From Streptomyces sp. NBC_00239 (lineage in GTDB: Bacteria; Actinomycetota; Actinomycetes; Streptomycetales; Streptomycetaceae), in assembly GCF_036194065.1 (NCBI RefSeq), contig NZ_CP108095.1:1364001-1428000 (forward strand): DNA of 64,000 nucleotides, read 5' to 3'. The notes under the pieces are model-generated. The model was not told where the DNA came from. It was given only the letters and a program-made list of their open reading frames with translations, and ran no database searches. Made by a program: the position numbers and the translations under genes. Positions 43,509 through 64,000 of this stretch are shown in pieces; positions within the stretch are counted from its first letter, which is position 1, and each line of letters begins with the position of its first letter.

Positions 43509-44371
43509 GCACCGCGGAGATCCTGCGGGTCGGCGTGGTCGGCAGCGGCATCATGGGGGCCGGCATCGCGGAACTGTGCGCGAAGGCGGGCCGCGAGGTG
43601 ACCGTCGCCGTGTCCTCGGACCGCTCACTGGCGGCCGGTCCGGCGCGGGTGGCGGCCTCCCTGGAGCGGGCCGTGTCCCGGGGCAAGCTCACCGCCGCGC
43701 AGCGCGACGAGGCGCTGGGCCGCATCACCTTCACCCGAGACCTGGGCGAACTCCACGACCGGCAGCTGGTGATCGAGGCCGTGAAGGAGGACGAGGACCT
43801 CAAGCTGGACGTCTTCGCCGCCCTGGACAAGATCGTGGCAGCGCCGGACGCGGTCCTCGCCTCCAACACGTCGTCGCTGTCGATCGCGCGCCTCGCCCGC
43901 GCCACCGCACGGCCGGAACGGGTGGTGGGCATCCACTTCTTCAACCCGGTGCCGGTGCTGCCCCTGGTCGAGATCGTCGGCACGCTTCTGACCGACCCTC
44001 AGACGACGGACAGGGCCGAGTGGTTCGTGGCGAACGCGCTCGGCAAGACGGTCCTGCGGTCGCCGGACCGGGCGGGCTTCGTCGTCAACGCCCTTCTGTT
44101 CCCGTACCTGTTGTCGGCGATCCGCATGGTCGAGTCCGGCCACGCCACCGCTGAGGTCATCGACCGGGGCATGACGATGGGCTGTTCGCACCCCCTCGGG
44201 CCGCTGGCGCTGGCCGACCTGATCGGCCTCGACACGACCGTCTCGATCTCCGAGGCGCTGTACGAGGAGTTCAAGGAGCCCCTGTACGCGCCGCCCGCGC
44301 TGCTGCGCCGGATGGTCGAGAGCGGCCTGCTCGGCAAGAAGTCCGGGCGCGGCTTCCACGCGTACCGCTAG
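43505..44371 (+). CDS. 3-hydroxyacyl-CoA (3-hydroxybutyryl-CoA-type) dehydrogenase
   Basis: This 288-residue NAD(P)-binding enzyme has the Rossmann motif VGVVGSGIMGAGIAE at its N-terminus and the family signature HFFNPVPVLPLVEIV, including the catalytic His, with the C-terminal helical domain ending in LGKKSGRGFHAY. It reduces 3-ketoacyl-CoA, the product of the adjacent KAS III, to 3-hydroxyacyl-CoA. A dehydratase from primary metabolism or elsewhere would then give the enoyl-CoA used by CCR. The ATG at 43505 overlaps the preceding stop (ATGA), so the three genes form one operon. Confidence 0.93.
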   Translation: MSTAEILRVGVVGSGIMGAGIAELCAKAGREVTVAVSSDRSLAAGPARVAASLERAVSRGKLTAAQRDEALGRITFTRDLGELHDRQLVIEAVKEDEDLKLDVFAALDKIVAAPDAVLASNTSSLSIARLARATARPERVVGIHFFNPVPVLPLVEIVGTLLTDPQTTDRAEWFVANALGKTVLRSPDRAGFVVNALLFPYLLSAIRMVESGHATAEVIDRGMTMGCSHPLGPLALADLIGLDTTVSISEALYEEFKEPLYAPPALLRRMVESGLLGKKSGRGFHAYR

Positions 44372-44381
44372 CAGGACCGGC

Positions 44382-44419
44382 GGGCACACGGCCGTTCCGA
44401 TGGGGGCGGCGGTGTGCCC
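44382..44419 (+). terminator. Hairpin after the extender-unit operon
   Basis: GGGCACAC (44382-44389) is complementary to GTGTGCCC (44412-44419), with partial inner pairing GCCG/CGGC. It begins 11 bp after the dehydrogenase stop. The rest of 44372-44614 is C-rich and holds only the PKS leader and ribosome site (AGGGAGCG). Confidence 0.5.
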
Positions 44420-44614
44420 CCGGGCGTCGACGAACGCTGACCACGAGCCCGCTCCCCGTCTCCCGCTGCGCCCGTGTGCCCGTGTGCCCGCGGTCCGAGC
44501 CCTCCCCCCACCTCCCCACCCCCCACCTCTCACGAACTGTCAGAGCATCCAGCACTTCTCCGCGCGTGAAGGGCGTCCTTCCGCGCGCTGTTTCCCCGAT
44601 AGGGAGCGAAGAAC

Positions 44615-55627
<11,013 letters not shown>

Positions 55628-55650
55628 AGAGTCCTGGAGACACGAACAGC

Positions 55651-64000
<8,350 letters not shown>

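Overview
The window is high-GC actinobacterial DNA and almost certainly comes from a Streptomyces or close relative. The signs are strong C/G bias at third codon positions, many GTG starts, frequent GTGA/ATGA stop-start overlaps, a SARP regulator, an IdeR/DmdR-type iron box, and dense specialised-metabolite genes. Function calls come from reading translated motifs by eye; no database search was run.

Layout. (1) 1-7767: the 3' end of a non-ribosomal peptide cluster. It has a final C-A-T-TE module with an Asn-type A-domain code, an AsnO/VioC-type Fe(II)/2-oxoglutarate oxygenase, an acyl-CoA dehydrogenase, a luciferase-like flavin/F420 oxidoreductase and a SARP activator. An IS701-type transposase gene (7726-8904, minus) abuts the SARP. 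It is followed by a divergent MFS transporter / ArsR-like regulator pair (8978-11365). (2) 11554-15180: a tightly overlapping three-gene membrane/lipoprotein operon whose middle member is a solute-binding plus von Willebrand A protein. A 2H phosphoesterase gene converges on it. (3) 16051-23448: an NRPS-independent siderophore locus with a FhuF-like 2Fe-2S reductase, an ATP-grasp ligase, two IucA/IucC synthetases and a PLP decarboxylase. An iron box lies between the divergent halves. (4) 23578-30502: a secreted SnoaL-like protein, a two-component system, a secreted S8 protease, a MarR/AhpD pair and a P450. (5) 30764-37752: a 2,095-residue secreted RHS/YD-repeat protein with a Trp/Cys-rich C-terminus, followed by a small membrane protein. 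(6) 37867-40866: a PhnA-like zinc-ribbon gene and an EF-G paralogue. Upstream of the latter are a promoter with an 18-bp palindrome in its spacer, a roughly 360-nt leader, a 24-codon leader ORF and hairpins. (7) 41099-64000: the start of a type I polyketide cluster. It has a crotonyl-CoA carboxylase/reductase, KAS III and 3-hydroxyacyl-CoA dehydrogenase cassette (extender-unit supply) and then two modular PKS genes, the second running off the window.

How the parts work together. In the PKS region, the first protein carries a KSQ loading module with degenerate DH and KR remnants, then a KS-AT-DH-KR-ACP module. The second carries another KS-AT-DH-KR-ACP module and the start of a KS-AT-KR module. 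All four AT domains have the malonyl-type HAFH motif, so the first intermediates should be an acetyl-started diene. The unusual extender made by the CCR cassette is probably used by a module outside the window. The two PKS genes share long near-identical DNA blocks with a distinctive C-rich, G-poor coding style, which points to recent intra-cluster recombination.

The most notable observations are the leader-peptide/hairpin arrangement upstream of the EF-G paralogue beside the PKS cluster, the KSQ loading module with dead reductive domains, the mosaic PKS blocks, the iron-box-controlled siderophore locus, and the RHS protein with its possible membrane partner.
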